Assembly (NCBI GenBank): GCA_038373885.1
Contig: JAWZYV010012539.1
Location: 62,001 to 126,000, forward strand
Direction: 5' to 3'
DNA: 64,000 nt
Source of the DNA: Cheiracanthium punctorium
Lineage: Eukaryota; Arthropoda; Arachnida; Araneae; Cheiracanthiidae
The notes beneath the pieces are model-generated. The model was not told the origin of the DNA. It saw only the letters and a program-made list of their open reading frames with translations, and ran no database searches. The position numbers were made by a program, and so were the translations under genes. Positions 48,766 to 60,251 of the stretch are shown in pieces (position 1 is the stretch's first letter; every line of letters begins with the position of its first letter).

Positions 48766-50985
48766 ATAGCGGGCAATATATCCAGTAACTCTTCAGAACT
48801 AACATAGGACGAAAATAATTTGTACCTTTTTGTAGGTTTTTATCATAAAACCATCTTTTTTTTGTAATCAAGTTCGACCCAACACGGAAAGCAAGGTAAG
48901 CATCGCATCGGGTCGCCGGCTTCGAAGGGGCGTCATTTCGAACTCAAAAACTAAGCAGAGATTAAAAGGGGGCGCTCCTGACCCTAGGGCAGCCCCTATT
49001 TGTAACCATTTTAATTTTAAATTCAATTCAGAATCTGAGAGATTACAGTGCTAAAGAAGACGGTGAGAAACGGCCGAACAAAATTTATTAAAATGGCGAA
49101 CCAGCTGGTCGCCGGAGGCGGTCAGTATTTCATATAACCAGTGTAACGAATACTAAATATTAATGCACTGTACAATATTTTCGAAACTACATTTACTTTT
49201 TGCAACAGGGTTTCAAATATGGAAATGTACTCTAATACTGAATTGCAATTGTAAAAACATGTTTGTACAACGATTAAATTGAATTAAAACAATATCCTTA
49301 AAAGCTATTTGATTTTAATATTTGAAATTGTTACGAGGGGTCGGAGATTGCGCTGACACTGTTTCAGACTTAAAAAGATGATGCATTATTGTCAAAGCAA
49401 CAATTTTGCAACAATCAAAAATTTAATAAACTAGGGGCCAAAGCCCCCAGACTCGCTACACTTGCTTTTCGTATGAGGCATTCGGCACCTAATAAGGCTT
49501 ATTCGTAAAAAAGACATAATTTCAACAGACAAAACCCGAGGACTGGATCAGATAGAATGTTACTGAGCTACACATTGCTTGGTTCTTGCAGGTTCATTGG
49601 TACATAAAAATTTAAACTTCACGCTACAGTAGTTCCCCTCCCCCTCATAACACGGAAGATATTTTGTTGTGGGAATCCGTGTTGTACGGGTCCTGAGCTA
49701 TACTCCACCTGGAGTGCGGACTCCGCTTATAATCGCTGGAAAAATTATTTGCACTCCTCAGAAACACAATATTTAATGTTGCCATTAAAAAGTTATATTA
49801 ATTAGGATCTAAAGCATAATAAAATCAGAACATCTGTTTCAGCTGTATTTTTAATAATGTAAAACCTATTGGACACCTCGCGAATTTGCCACCCATGGCG
49901 ATTTTTCATTATTTGGCGACTTGCGTACATGTAAAGTTAATAAAAGCTACGGAACAGATAGGATAGCTTACCACCAATGGCGACTTTTTATTATTTGGCG
50001 ATTTACACATGCTCGCAACCTATAATTACTGTTCATTTAAGGTTACCGGGAAACCGTTATCCATATTTTCATTTACATAATCGTTTGCAGATTGGCGTAC
50101 TTAGCACTACGAATTATACCATCTCGTCGCGCTAGCAAATATCCAAAGTGTACTGTAACTGCTATAATGGCATAGTTAACGCCGCCAAATATTTCTACTG
50201 GTAGCAAATAATCCAGCTGGACCGAACCGGCTTTAAAATAATCTGCATTTTAATTTTTTTTCACTTTCAAGATATTAGTTATTCTGTTTTGGAAAAACGG
50301 ATAATCGCTTATTCTAAACTCCTGTTGTCTAAGCGAGCTTAATATTTGAAAATTGTCAACTTTGTGTAACACATTTTGAGTTACTTATTTCATGTAGTTT
50401 TTATTTTCGCGTAAAATGGGTGTATTTCTACTTCATGTTTAACAATTTCACGTGATACTACATACTTGGAAATGCTTTGTTGCAAAGGAATGAATGATTT
50501 TATGCCAAATCTGGCAACCATTCTGTTTATTTTTTCAGTTTTTTATTAATATCTTCTAAAATAATTCGATTTTCGAAATTTAAGTCAGCTCATCAGGTTC
50601 CTCGGAATTTTTCGAATCTGTGAGCACCTTAGTCGAAACTTAAATTCCCCACGGTTTAGGAGGAGATAGGTCCACAAGCTATTGACAGCGCCAGCGGCCT
50701 TTACTTTTTTTTAGAATAGAGAGAAAATTCTGACTAAGCTTTTAAAAGTGCATTTTGGGAAAATGATCATTAGTGAATATGTATACGATTTCATCAGTTG
50801 TTTATTTTAAAATCTGTATTTTTTTTTAATTTTAATTCTTATGTTTTTTACGATTTATTGTTTATACCAATTGCTTTACACTACTTTATCACTTCTAACC
50901 GTTTCAAATGTCTTTATTTCACTGCTGATTTTGTTTTACGAGCTAGTAACTGTTTTTACCGGTTTTACCTTTGAGCTTATCTTGA
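48766..50985. other. No gene recognised; 81-bp duplication
   Basis: The stretch 'caccca/atggcgattttt.attatttggcga' occurs at about 49891 and again at about 49972. 48880-49140 and 49540-49740 are GC-richer islands without a readable frame. Confidence 0.4.
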
Positions 50986-50989
50986 GATT

Positions 50990-51297
50990 ATCTTTGCATA
51001 AGCCATTGAAAAGGGCTTTAAGTCAGCATCTTTTCATCTTCGTATCTCTGAAGCTTTTTAAAATGTAATTCTCAATTTTTTTTACATCACCTCATTAGTA
51101 TATGGGGCACATTTTACTAATTATGAATTTTTTGGACTGGGGACGAATACAAATTTAAAAGTATAACTTTTTGAAAATTAATGACAGGATTTTTTTTTGT
51201 TAACGTTATTTTCGACATTATTTTCTCAATTTATATTTCCCACTTATAATAGATAAAGCATTAAAGCCCGTTACCACCTTTTTGGGACACCCTTTAT
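50990..51297. mobile_element. Half copy of the foldback family at 989-1712
   Basis: This region matches the right half of the 989-1712 element from 'cattgaaaa' through 'cctcattagtatatggggcacattttac' to the tip ending ttggg-acaccctttata at 51297. The left arm is missing, so this copy is not palindromic. Confidence 0.65.
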
Positions 51298-52559
51298 ATG
51301 TGTGTCTCCGTGATAGTGTGGAAATAATGAGGCCTAGAAATTATTATACTGCCCAAATAATACAGCATAGCAAGCGGGAGAGAAGTGAATTTCGGCATCA
51401 AAAAGCCAGCACAACAAGGTCAGAAAAAGCTACCTTCCTATTCGGAATCACTGCTTATATGTTTTGAGGTTACATGTCCTCAAGTGATGAACTGAGCTTG
51501 AACAAAGAGTACAACCGGACACAGATGTGATATCAGCTGACGTGTATTGAGTATGACGTTATCTGACCTAAGCATTGAATATATAACTTGGAAGGTGGTC
51601 TGACTTCTCAGATAAGGTTGGGGAAAAATTCTATCTATTTGAAAACAGTGAAAACCAATTTTACAGCTAAAAGAAAAACTTGATACAAATTTATATTATG
51701 GGTACTTCGCATTTCAATTTCTGTTCTCAAATTGTTACTTTCACTTTAAAGGTGTACAATACATGGGTTCTTTTCCATCTAAGCCTCATGACCGAGGGAA
51801 GGTAACTTTATTTTTGCTTTGTATCAGCGAATTAGGAAGCCATGATTCTTTCCAACCGAGCACGTGCTGGTGACGCAAGCTGTCAACCAGTGTGGATGGA
51901 TCCTCTCACTTACAAGGGATATCGTAGCATTATGATTGCTGTGTGCCTGGCAAAAAGCCATGGAAATTTGCTGCCAATCCTGGGCAGTGTCTGTTCCGAT
52001 TTGCATTACTTTCTGTATGTTGTTTGAACAGCTAATAAACTAAGTTTTAACCCAATGTGCCTCATAAATATTCCAACTTACCGAAATCAATATAGATAGA
52101 TGTATATATAGCATTAATATAGATATATATGCGTGTGCGTGTACTTCGTAATTTATTAAACTAATGTAATCTTTTCTAATCAATAATTAAATAGAAAATG
52201 TCAGAACTTGGACATTTCACTTTCCTTTACGAGATTTTCTTGGACTCTTAGAAGTTTCAATTACAGTACCTAATAGCTAAAGTAAGCTGATCTTGAAAAG
52301 AAAATTCTAGTGATTAAGTTAATAAAAGTATAACAAGATTCATTGTTTAAAAGAAACGTTCTTTAGGTGTCTGAAATTTTGCTATTATAAATAAATGATT
52401 GCTGAATGTATAAAAAGAAGGCATATGTGACTAGAAAGTACAAAAAATGTACATTCAAAGAAATAGCTTAATTTAGAGAAAAATAACATTTCTAAGCAGA
52501 ATAAACTGTAGTTTTGGTAAATTAAGCACGATGTTTAATAAATTTTTAAGAAGCTTAAA
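51298..52559. other. No gene recognised
   Basis: Mirror frames at 51824-52027 on both strands and 51282-51467 (+) carry no recognised domain. The remainder is AT-rich. Confidence 0.35.
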
Positions 52560-53018
52560 AAAATATATTTCTTGTTACAAGTTTCTCCACCCACAGCAAA
52601 GTCATCGTCCATCGCCGGATGGACGATAACTTTGTTGTTTGCAAATCCATTGCAAAATTCTTTTCAACTGATGTTGCAAAGAAATTTTGCAACATCAGTT
52701 AACAAAATTTCTTTGTTAACTGATATGTCAGGGCTATACGCCGGGGGTTTTAAAACTTCCCAGGCCAACTTTACTAACGTGTTCTTCACCGGTTTGTGGA
52801 ACATTAGGCCTAGCTTTGTCATGGAGCAAATTGGTCATAGGCTGCAAACCTTTGCCATCACGTTTACGATCGATTTCCTGCTTCAACAATTGTTGCTTAC
52901 AGCGCTCAACAGTTACACTTTTCCCGGGCTCCAGTAGTTCGTGGTACAGTACATCCTTCATATCCCACCAAATAATGCAATACTTCATGCTGCAAAACTG
53001 GTCTAGGAAAAGTTAGTA
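52560..53018 (-). pseudogene. mariner transposase fragment (minus)
   Basis: On the minus strand from about 52990, the reading starts with a C-I-I-W-W-D-M-K block (mariner C-x-W-W-D), continues E-L-L-E-P-G-K-S-V, then L-L-H-D-K-A-R-P-N (second catalytic aspartate, asparagine replaced by K), and after a frame change Y-S-P-D (third catalytic aspartate, near 52728-52739). Below 52725 the sequence is a series of three hairpins (52598-52724) that do not match the usual mariner tail. A second fragment lies immediately upstream in the opposite orientation. Confidence 0.7.
52598..52724. other. Cluster of three adjacent hairpins
   Basis: Hairpin 1: 52598-52613 pairs with 52618-52633 (15 of 16). Hairpin 2: 52666-52680 pairs perfectly with 52686-52700 (15 bp, 5-nt loop). 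Hairpin 3: 52694-52706 pairs perfectly with 52712-52724 (13 bp, 5-nt loop). Hairpins 2 and 3 share ATCAGTT at 52694-52700, so they exclude each other. Confidence 0.85.
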
Positions 53019-53330
53019 ATGTTTGGAAGTTTTTTAACACCCGGCGTACAGTCCTGACATATCCCTGACTCTCCAACTTGCCTAATTTACTCGAAATGTA
53101 CTTCGGACTATCATCTATTTCAGTCGATGAGCAATGCCTTGTCTTCTGTACACTTTCACACAGTGGACGAAGTAGGAAAATATGTTGATGACTTCATCGC
53201 ATCAAAAGATAAATTCTTCTACTCTGCTGGCACCCTGACCGATGGCGGAAAATGCTGGAAAATAATGGCGATTACTTTGACAAATAAAGGTATTATAACT
53301 TATAAATTGCATATTCATTTCTTTTGACAT
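53019..53330 (+). pseudogene. mariner transposase C-terminal fragment (plus)
   Basis: On the plus strand a decayed H-P-A-Y-S-P-D block (53053-53073) is followed, in another frame from 53160, by V-D-E-V-G-K-Y-V-D-D-F-I-A-S-K-D-K-F-F-Y, the typical mariner C-terminus. Its first 50 bp are about 75-80% identical to the reverse complement of 52721-52770, so the two fragments form an inverted pair meeting near 53018. Confidence 0.7.
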
Positions 53331-53689
53331 GCGCTTGAAAACTTATTAATAGATCCAATATTTTGTAATTGACTGTATATGTTTGTGTAGAATATTACTT
53401 GTTACTTTGATAGCCCATAAAATAAGTAATGTATGAGAGCAATTGTTACGCTGCAATCAGACGGATGAACACAGAGGAATCGTACGCAAGGCCATATTAA
53501 TCAGTGCACACTTCATGATGTGAAATCAAGTCTGTTATCCATCATGCATGCCAACCCCAGTTCTGTTCTTTATTCGCCAATAAAAGTTTTAAAATTGATT
53601 ATTTGTTAACACGTGATAAAAAGCTTTATAGTGATTTTTTTTCATTCGAAGACAAATACAGAAGGGGTGTAATGTAGCAGGCCTCCTCG
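53331..53689. other. No gene recognised
   Basis: AT-rich spacer between the mariner and LINE remnants. Confidence 0.4.
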
Positions 53690-54770
53690 TGGTGCACCCT
53701 GGGTTACGCAAAATCTGCTACAGCTTTGTGGCTTGCAGATGGCTAATAGATATTTCCTGCAGTGTGTCTCTCTTCTAGAACAATACAGCCGTATAAGAAC
53801 ACTGAAACCAGCACTGCTGTTTTTGCCGAATCCTTTGGATTATAACTTCCTTGATCTGCGGTTGGGCCTGGAAATGAAAGTAGATAAGAAGGCAATGAGT
53901 CCAGAGCAAATAGCTATTGCTTTGGAAACAATTCAGAAACGTTTTCCGGCTAAGGAATGGATGCATGTATACACACACGGATGGCTCTCTGACCGATAGG
54001 ATTCAGGGGGCTGAAGCTGGAGTGTTTAGCAAGCTTTTCAGTTTATATATACCTGTTGGGGCTTACTCCACACATTTTGATGGAGAACTGAAAGGCATTC
54101 ATGTGGCTCTCGAACAACTTGCATTGAGACAGAGCTCGTTCAGGAGGGCTGTTGTCCTGTAGGATTCGACTTCAGCAATACAGGCCATCTCCTCTTACCA
54201 AGAGTGTAAGAACATATGTGTTCAACAGTGTCAGGAAGTCTTAAAATAACTTTGCCACAAGATATCTTTTCAATGGGTACCTTCATACTGCGGTATTTAT
54301 GGGAACGAAATGGCAGATATGCTTGCCAAAAGGGGGGCTGTGGTTCTCAAAAGCCAAAATCGAGTGCAAGCCTCCATTCTATTAAGCTTCTGAAATCACT
54401 CACATATCAAAAGACTTTTAGAGATTTTGCCACTCCAGCTTGTGATGGCACGCCTTGGGGTGTTCTCTCAACAAATCCAGCTTTTGTTCCTGACCATCCG
54501 CGAACAATTGCGGTTGCTTCTTTTAGACTTTTGACGGGGCATGACTGTCTACAGAATCATTTATTTCGCATTGGACTAGCAGATTCGCCGTTGTGTGTTC
54601 TATGTGATAGTGGACGGATAATGACGGCAGAACATTTGGACGAGTGTGAAGCACTGACAGATTTTTCTTGTAGATTTCAGCGCTATTGGCGGCCTAGTAG
54701 TTTAATGGCCTAACGGTCAATGTAACTGACATTTGACAAATAAATAAAATCAAATACAGAAAGAAAAAAT
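53690..54770 (+). pseudogene. LINE 3' end with RNase H domain, 5'-truncated
   Basis: Three coding blocks lie in successive frames. 53733-53996 is the linker after the reverse transcriptase. 53917-54160 holds T-D-G-S-L-T-D (first RNase H aspartate) and H-F-D-G-E-L-K-G-I-H (glutamate), ended by TAG. After it come D-S-T-S-A-I-Q (aspartate) and, beyond a TAA, W-V-P-S...G-N-E-M-A-D (last aspartate). From about 54355 the frame moves to one ending TAA 54711-54713, with L-L-T-G-H-D, L-C-V-L-C-D-S-G and A-E-H-L-D-E-C, the Cys/His-rich tail of Jockey/I-like LINEs. All RNase H acidic residues survive, but two stops and two frameshifts make it dead. An A-rich tail follows at 54738-54770. Confidence 0.85.
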
Positions 54771-55540
54771 AAGAATCATCCACAAATGATATCGCGGTTG
54801 GAGTTCAAGGGAATTCATGAAATTGGGACAGTTCTTGAAAAGGATAAGGGAGGGGGTGACAAGAAGCATGCCATTTTGATTAAAATAAAAACATTTAAAA
54901 TCAGTCGATAAAACTTTTAAATTGTTTGAAATTGTTAAAGGGGGGGGGGTGTTTTACTTATTAATATAATTAATAAATAAACACAAAGTATATTTCTGCA
55001 AAAATGGCATGCCCAGCAGTAAAAATCATATAACAGCAGAAACAGAGGGCCAGACAGTGTGATGATCGAAAAACAATGACCTATATATTATACAAAAATG
55101 AATGGAATGGTAATTATAACCTCTGGGACTCCATCAGGGGCCATATCCAGAAGATCATCATTAAAAACAACAAAATAGTAGGATTTCGGTCGTGTGGCAT
55201 AATCAAAAGAGATATTCTCTCCACACATTTAGGCCCTATCCTACTCTAGATCAAGAAAATAAAAATAGAAGTATTTTGAAAGCAAAATAATTGAAAAAAC
55301 ACTGCAAAACAGACATACCCAACAGGAACAATGCAGATCACATGGCATGAGACAGCGAATTTCGTTGTAAGAATATGGCCAAAATAAAGAGGCGAAACAC
55401 TAGTGTTGGCAGAAGTTGAATGTGTAATAGTACAATTAAGATTGTAAAAGTATTGCCAGAAACAGTGGTGTCAAATTATTTGACAGTGTTAAAATACAGG
55501 TATACTAATCAAATTAATATAAAGGAATATTATTTAAATT
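54771..55540. other. No gene recognised; G10 run
   Basis: A run of G at about 54939-54948 interrupts AT-rich DNA. The copia element was inserted at 55540/55541 into an AT-rich site. Confidence 0.4.
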
Positions 55541-55803
55541 TGTTGGAGAGCGAGCGAACTTTTTTCTCTCTTCTCCTGGAGCGCAAGAATACAGTCGTCA
55601 GATTTCGCCGCGCTCTTCTTCCAAGACGTATCAGTTAGTTCAAGTTTTTTTCTACTGCTGTGTGCTGAAGAAGCGAGGTGCTTCTTATAGTATTCTGTGT
55701 GTTATTAATGATAGCAAACTATATATGTTACATACTATTGCTGTGTGCCTAATAAACTATATTCATTATCCACGGCCATAGTCGTTATTTGATGCTACGA
55801 ACA
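55541..55803 (+). repeat. copia 5' LTR
   Basis: The LTR is 263 bp, starts TGTTGG and ends ACGAACA. A poly(A) signal AATAAA is at 55751-55756. It is 8 bp longer than the 3' LTR (an indel near 55705-55715). Confidence 0.92.
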
Positions 55804-55810
55804 ACATAAG

Positions 55811-55826
55811 TGGTAGCAGAGCGTGG
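55811..55826 (+). other. Primer binding site, initiator tRNA-Met type
   Basis: TGGTAGCAGAGCGTGG lies 7 nt inside the LTR and agrees at about 14 of 16 positions with the complement of the 3' end of animal initiator tRNA-Met, the usual primer for many LTR elements. Confidence 0.75.
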
Positions 55827-55848
55827 TTGAGAACTTCAGTAAATAAAC

Positions 55849-56639
55849 ATGGACAAGTTAACTTAAATCTTCCTGAATTAAATAGTGTAAACTACTTCAC
55901 CTGGGCATTGAAAATGAAATCTGCCCTCTCACTGAAAAGACTGAGTCATGTATTAGCGGAAGTAAAACCTGAATCTTTGGATGCAAAAGCCGGCGAGAAA
56001 TGGGACCAAGATAACGCTGATGCGGTGGCCTATATCAAGCTATCCTTGTCCGACGAACAAGCGTTACAATTCGCACAGGAAGAAAACGCAAAAGATCTCT
56101 GGGACAATATAAGGTCTGTATTTACAGGTCAAGTAGAAGACAGAAAAATAGACGCGGGTAATGAATTAAAAAACATAGAAATGAAGTTTAGTGAATCTCC
56201 AAGTGATTATATTGCCAGAGCTAGAGGAATAGCGACTAAGTGTCACTCACTAGGATTAGAAGTCTCGCCTCGAGAATTAGTTTTTTATACTGTACGAGGA
56301 CTGAGGGGAAAATTTGCTAAAGTGCGTGAGATTTTGAAGATCCAGCACGAGAAAACTATGGAGGACATCTTGGAAATACTACGAGAAGAAGAACTTAGTA
56401 GCGAAAAAAATACAGAAAGAAGCAAAGCCGAGGTGTTTGTCTCACGAAAGAGTAAATCGTCAAATGTAAAACTTTGCTATTATTGCTACTACGCTAAAGA
56501 CTGCTTTTATAGGAATCAAAACCAAAGGCCCTGTGCTTCTACAAATAGACAAAAACAAAAACAGAAGCGTGAGCGCTATTCGACAGACCAGCGTCACCCT
56601 CGCCCCGAATCTGCACCGCAAACTGTGCCTGGAGAGTAG
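55849..56639 (+). pseudogene. gag: copia gag, disrupted
   Basis: The first ATG (55849) opens only five codons. The Gag-like frame (N-L-N-L-P-E-L-N-x-x-N-Y-F-T-W start, about 55857 onward) is one base out of register with that ATG, so a frame change lies right after the start. The frame then runs to TAG 56637-56639. It holds the usual helical Gag core, including an A-E-V-K-P segment and a D-I-L-E-I-L-R-E-E-E helix. The zinc knuckle near 56475 reads C-x-x-C-x5-C and lacks the histidine and spacing of a CCHC motif. The TAG is in the same frame as protease. Confidence 0.88.
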
Positions 56640-59600
56640 GGAAAGTTGAGTTACGACAGTGTATGGATCCTGGACAGTGGAGCTACTAAACATATGACCA
56701 AGGACTCATTCTGGTTCATTGACAGTACACCTAAAGTAAGAGAAATATACTTAGCAGGTAAAGACTCTAAAATTTTTTCAGAAAGTATAGGTACTGTTAA
56801 AGCTACTACTACTCATTACAAAGACTGTAATTAAGTTGATTTAACAATTAGTGATGTTTACTATGTGCCTGATTTAAGAAATAATTTATTGTCACTAACT
56901 GCCTTGATGGATAAGGGTTGTGAAATTGTATCTGATAATAACTGTGTATTCATTTATGATAAGTACCTCAATTTAATCACCAAAGCAATTAAAAACAATG
57001 ATAGGTTAGAAGTGTATTTAAAACCTTTTAATATTCCCGACTATTATATTGCTAATTACTGCTCTGATAATTATGAACTTTGGCACAATAGATTATGCCA
57101 CTTAAATTCAAAATATATGTTAAAAATGAAAAAGTATATTGATATTGGTAAAGTAACGGATTTTGAATGTGAGACTTGTACCATAAGTAAAATAACACGT
57201 ACGCGTCATCCTGTTGTTAACGTTGATCAAAGTTCTGAAATTTTAGAACTAATTCATGCTGATTTATGCGGCCCAATTCAAATAGAGTCATTAGGGGGAT
57301 CAAAATATTTCATGATTTTAGTAGATGATTATTCCGGATTGTATTTCACTTATTTTTTAAAACGTAAAACTCGTTTTAAGTTTTTGACATATTTTCCAAA
57401 TTTAAATCTAAATATGAAAATCTCATGGGTAAAAGAATTAAAAGAATTAGAACCGACAATGGTCTTGAATTTGTAAATAAGGAGTTTGATAACTATCTTG
57501 CTAACTCAGGTATTTTTCATGAAAAGACTATCCCATATAACAATGAAAGTAATGGGAAAGCAGAACGCGCAAACAGAGTTCTTTTGGAAAGAGCTAGAGC
57601 CCTTTTATTTGAGAGTAAACTTTCCTTAAAATTCTGGGCAGAGGCCATTAATTGTAGTACACTAATTTTTAATGTAACCCCTCGTAAAGGAAAGGAAAAA
57701 ATCCCTCTCGAAATATGGACTGGTAAAACACCCAAACTAAATTTCCTAAAGAAATTCGGGTGTGTAGCTTACTTTCACGTACCAAAAGTAATGCGAAAGA
57801 TATTTGACGTCCCTGGAAAGCGTGGTATAATGCTAGGATATGCACGAGAAAGACGTGGATATCGCATTTATGATTTGGAAACTAATAAAGTGATTGAGGA
57901 AAGGTCAGTTAAATTTAACGAATCATTAAGGGGAAGTGATTATTTAGAAAAACATAAAGATGAAACCCCTAAAGATAGATACAGAGCTCTTGATTTTGGA
58001 GTTTATATGGATCTGGATAATCCCCTCACAAATGAAAATGACTGCTCAACATCTTTGAATAGTGAGAGCAGAGAATTTGATAGGCTAGAAGAAATCAAGG
58101 GAGAGGGGGTTAATACACTAAATAACGAGATAGATAATCCTGCAATAAATAGCGAAAAGAAAGATGAGGTTCAACTTAGACGTTCAGAAAGATTAAAAGC
58201 AAAACAGTTAGCAGCGAATTTAACTTGTAACATACCAAACAACATTTCAGAGGCTAAGAGTAGTCCTGAATGGTTTAAGTGGAAGATAGCAATGCAAAAT
58301 GAATTAGATTCCCTGAATAAGCATAAAGTATGGGAAATAGTGGAAATGCCAGAAGAAACAAAATTAGTAACAAGTAAATGGGTTTATTCGATAAAAGAAA
58401 GTGATTCGGGTGAAACAAAATATAAAGCGCGACTGGTAGCGGCTGGATTTAATCAGATAAAAAACAAAGATTACACAGAATCTTATTCACGAGTTGTGAA
58501 TATAGAATCATTTAGGTTATTAATTGCATTAGCGGCTAAGCTAAATTTGTGTATCAAGTTTTTGATGTAAAAACTGTATATTTATACAGTGATTTAGACG
58601 AATCTGTTTATTTGACACCACCACCTGGTTTTGAAGATTTAATTGAACGTGGGAAAGTTTGTAAATTGAAAAAAGTTTATACGGCCTACCCCAGTCAGGT
58701 AGAAATTGGTATATGAAAATAAGGGATGAATTAAATAAGCTAGGATTAGAGCAACTTGCTTCTGACAATTGTTTATTTATTAAAACTGACGGTGAAAATG
58801 TTTTTATATTATGTGTGTACGTTGATGATATTGCTATTTTTTATAATAATGATGCATTATATGAAGATATTGTTTCTAGAATTAAAAATGTATTTGAGTT
58901 GTATGAAAATAACAGTTGCATGTTCCTAGGTATGGAAGTTGAAAAACATAAAAACGGTATTAGCCTCTCACAAACTAAATATATTGAGTTACTGCTCAAT
59001 AAGCATAATTTAGAGAATTCTAAAGCTGTTAAAACTCCAATTGTTAAAGGGGAGGATAAAAGTTTCCCTTCAACTGACGAGTTAGTTAATGTAACTCTGT
59101 ACCAAGTGCTAATTGTTGAACTTTTGTACCTAGCTAACAAAACACGTCCTGATATTTCATTTGCAACAACATATTTATCACAATTTAATCAAAAGCCAAA
59201 AAAAAGGCATTATCGTTTGGCAAAAAGGGTACTAAGATATCTAAACGGTACTAAAAATAAGACTATTTTATAGTAATAGTTTTGGAACTTTAACAGCTAG
59301 TTCCGATTCAAGTTGGGGTAACGCAGAGAACGGCAAGACATTCTCTGGGGGATTAATTTTGTTAGGTGATTCAATAATTTCTTTTAAGTGTAGAAAGCAA
59401 AAATGTGTTAGTTTATCTACATGTGAAGCAGAATTATTCGCTATATCTGAAATTTGTAAAGATATTATTTGGACTGTAAATTTATTATCAGAATTGCATT
59501 GTAAACAATTTATAAATAATTCAGTGATTTTAAAGTCTGATAGCCAAGCAGCTATACAGTTAATTAAAGGTACTAGATCATCCATGAAAACTAGACATAT

Positions 59601-59724
59601 GAACTTAAGGTTTCATTTTGTAAAGGATATTCTGGAAGATAAGGTTATTGCACTTGAATTTGTGCAGAGTGAGTATTGTGTTGCAGATTTTCTGACGAAG
59701 GCTGTCAGTGAAGATAGATTTTAA
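56640..59724 (+). pseudogene. pol: copia pol (PR-IN-RT-RH), multiply broken
   Basis: Protease has D-S-G-A at 56673-56684. A TAA (56832-56834) interrupts the same frame. Integrase starts with H-x4-H (57084, 57099) and C-x2-C (57168, 57177), then the catalytic D at 57261. A one-base change in a T run near 57385 shifts the frame, after which D (57455) and E (57563) follow with the normal 35-residue spacing. RT begins near 58360, shifts frame near 58550 and again near 58698, and carries Y-V-D-D at 58818-58829. RNase H enters another frame near 59262 and ends at TAA 59722-59724, keeping S-S-D, C-E-A-E-L and D-S-Q-A-A. All catalytic residues remain, but the reading frame is broken four times. Confidence 0.9.
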
Positions 59725-59841
59725 CATGTACATTATTCTATTTCATTTATTTAATTTTTGCTTATATATATATGTATATGTATTTTCATTGTGTATTGTT
59801 AATTATCAAGAAAAAAAGGGCAAAGAAAAAAATTCCCTCGC

Positions 59842-59851
59842 AGGAGGGGTG
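59842..59851 (+). other. Polypurine tract
   Basis: AGGAGGGGTG lies directly before the 3' LTR, the expected place for plus-strand priming. Confidence 0.75.
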
Positions 59852-60106
59852 TGTTGGAGAGCGAGCGAACTTTTTTCTCTCTTCTCCTGGAGCACAAGAA
59901 TACAGTCTTCAGATTTCGCCGCGCTCTTCTTCCAAGACGTATCAGTTAGTTCAAGTTTTTTTCTACTGCTGTGTGCTGAAGAAGCGAGGTGCTTCTTATA
60001 GTATTCTCTGTGTTATTTAAACTATATATGTTACATACTATTGCTGTGTGCCTAATAAACTATATTCATTATCCACGGCCGTAGTCGTTATTTGATGCTA
60101 CGAACA
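59852..60106 (+). repeat. copia 3' LTR
   Basis: The LTR is 255 bp, TGTTGG to ACGAACA, with AATAAA at 60054-60059. It matches the 5' LTR except for about four substitutions and the 8-bp indel. Confidence 0.92.
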
Positions 60107-60251
60107 AGAAAATTCTAATTCTAATTATTGAATTATAATAAATAGCTGGTATAGTCAATTAAATATTAAAAATTGTATTTAAAACTCTAATGAATATAAG
60201 TACCATCGAAATACATACATGTGGTTTATTTTTCAGAGATTTATTGTAATA

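Larger units (their letters stand above)
55541..60106 (+). mobile_element. Ty1/copia LTR retrotransposon, nearly full length, defective
   Basis: The 4,566-bp element has LTRs at both ends, a tRNA primer site, gag and pol in the copia order (protease, integrase, reverse transcriptase, RNase H) and a polypurine tract. The LTRs differ by about four substitutions and one 8-bp indel, so insertion is recent, yet the coding region carries two in-frame stops and at least five frame changes. The left flank ends AAATT; the right flank has AAATT only 3 bp beyond the LTR, so a clean 5-bp target duplication cannot be confirmed. Confidence 0.93.

Noticed and set aside
50841..51068. Hydrophobic 75-codon ORF resembling a membrane protein
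   Set aside because: Its 3' part lies in the foldback half copy at 50990-51297, and T-rich DNA gives leucine/phenylalanine-rich frames by composition.
51824..52027. ORFs on both strands suggestive of an exon
   Set aside because: No conserved motif and no clear splice sites; codon content does not favour either strand.
55420..55638. 72-codon ORF running into the copia 5' LTR
   Set aside because: The frame crosses the insertion boundary at 55541 and has no homologue-like motif upstream of it.
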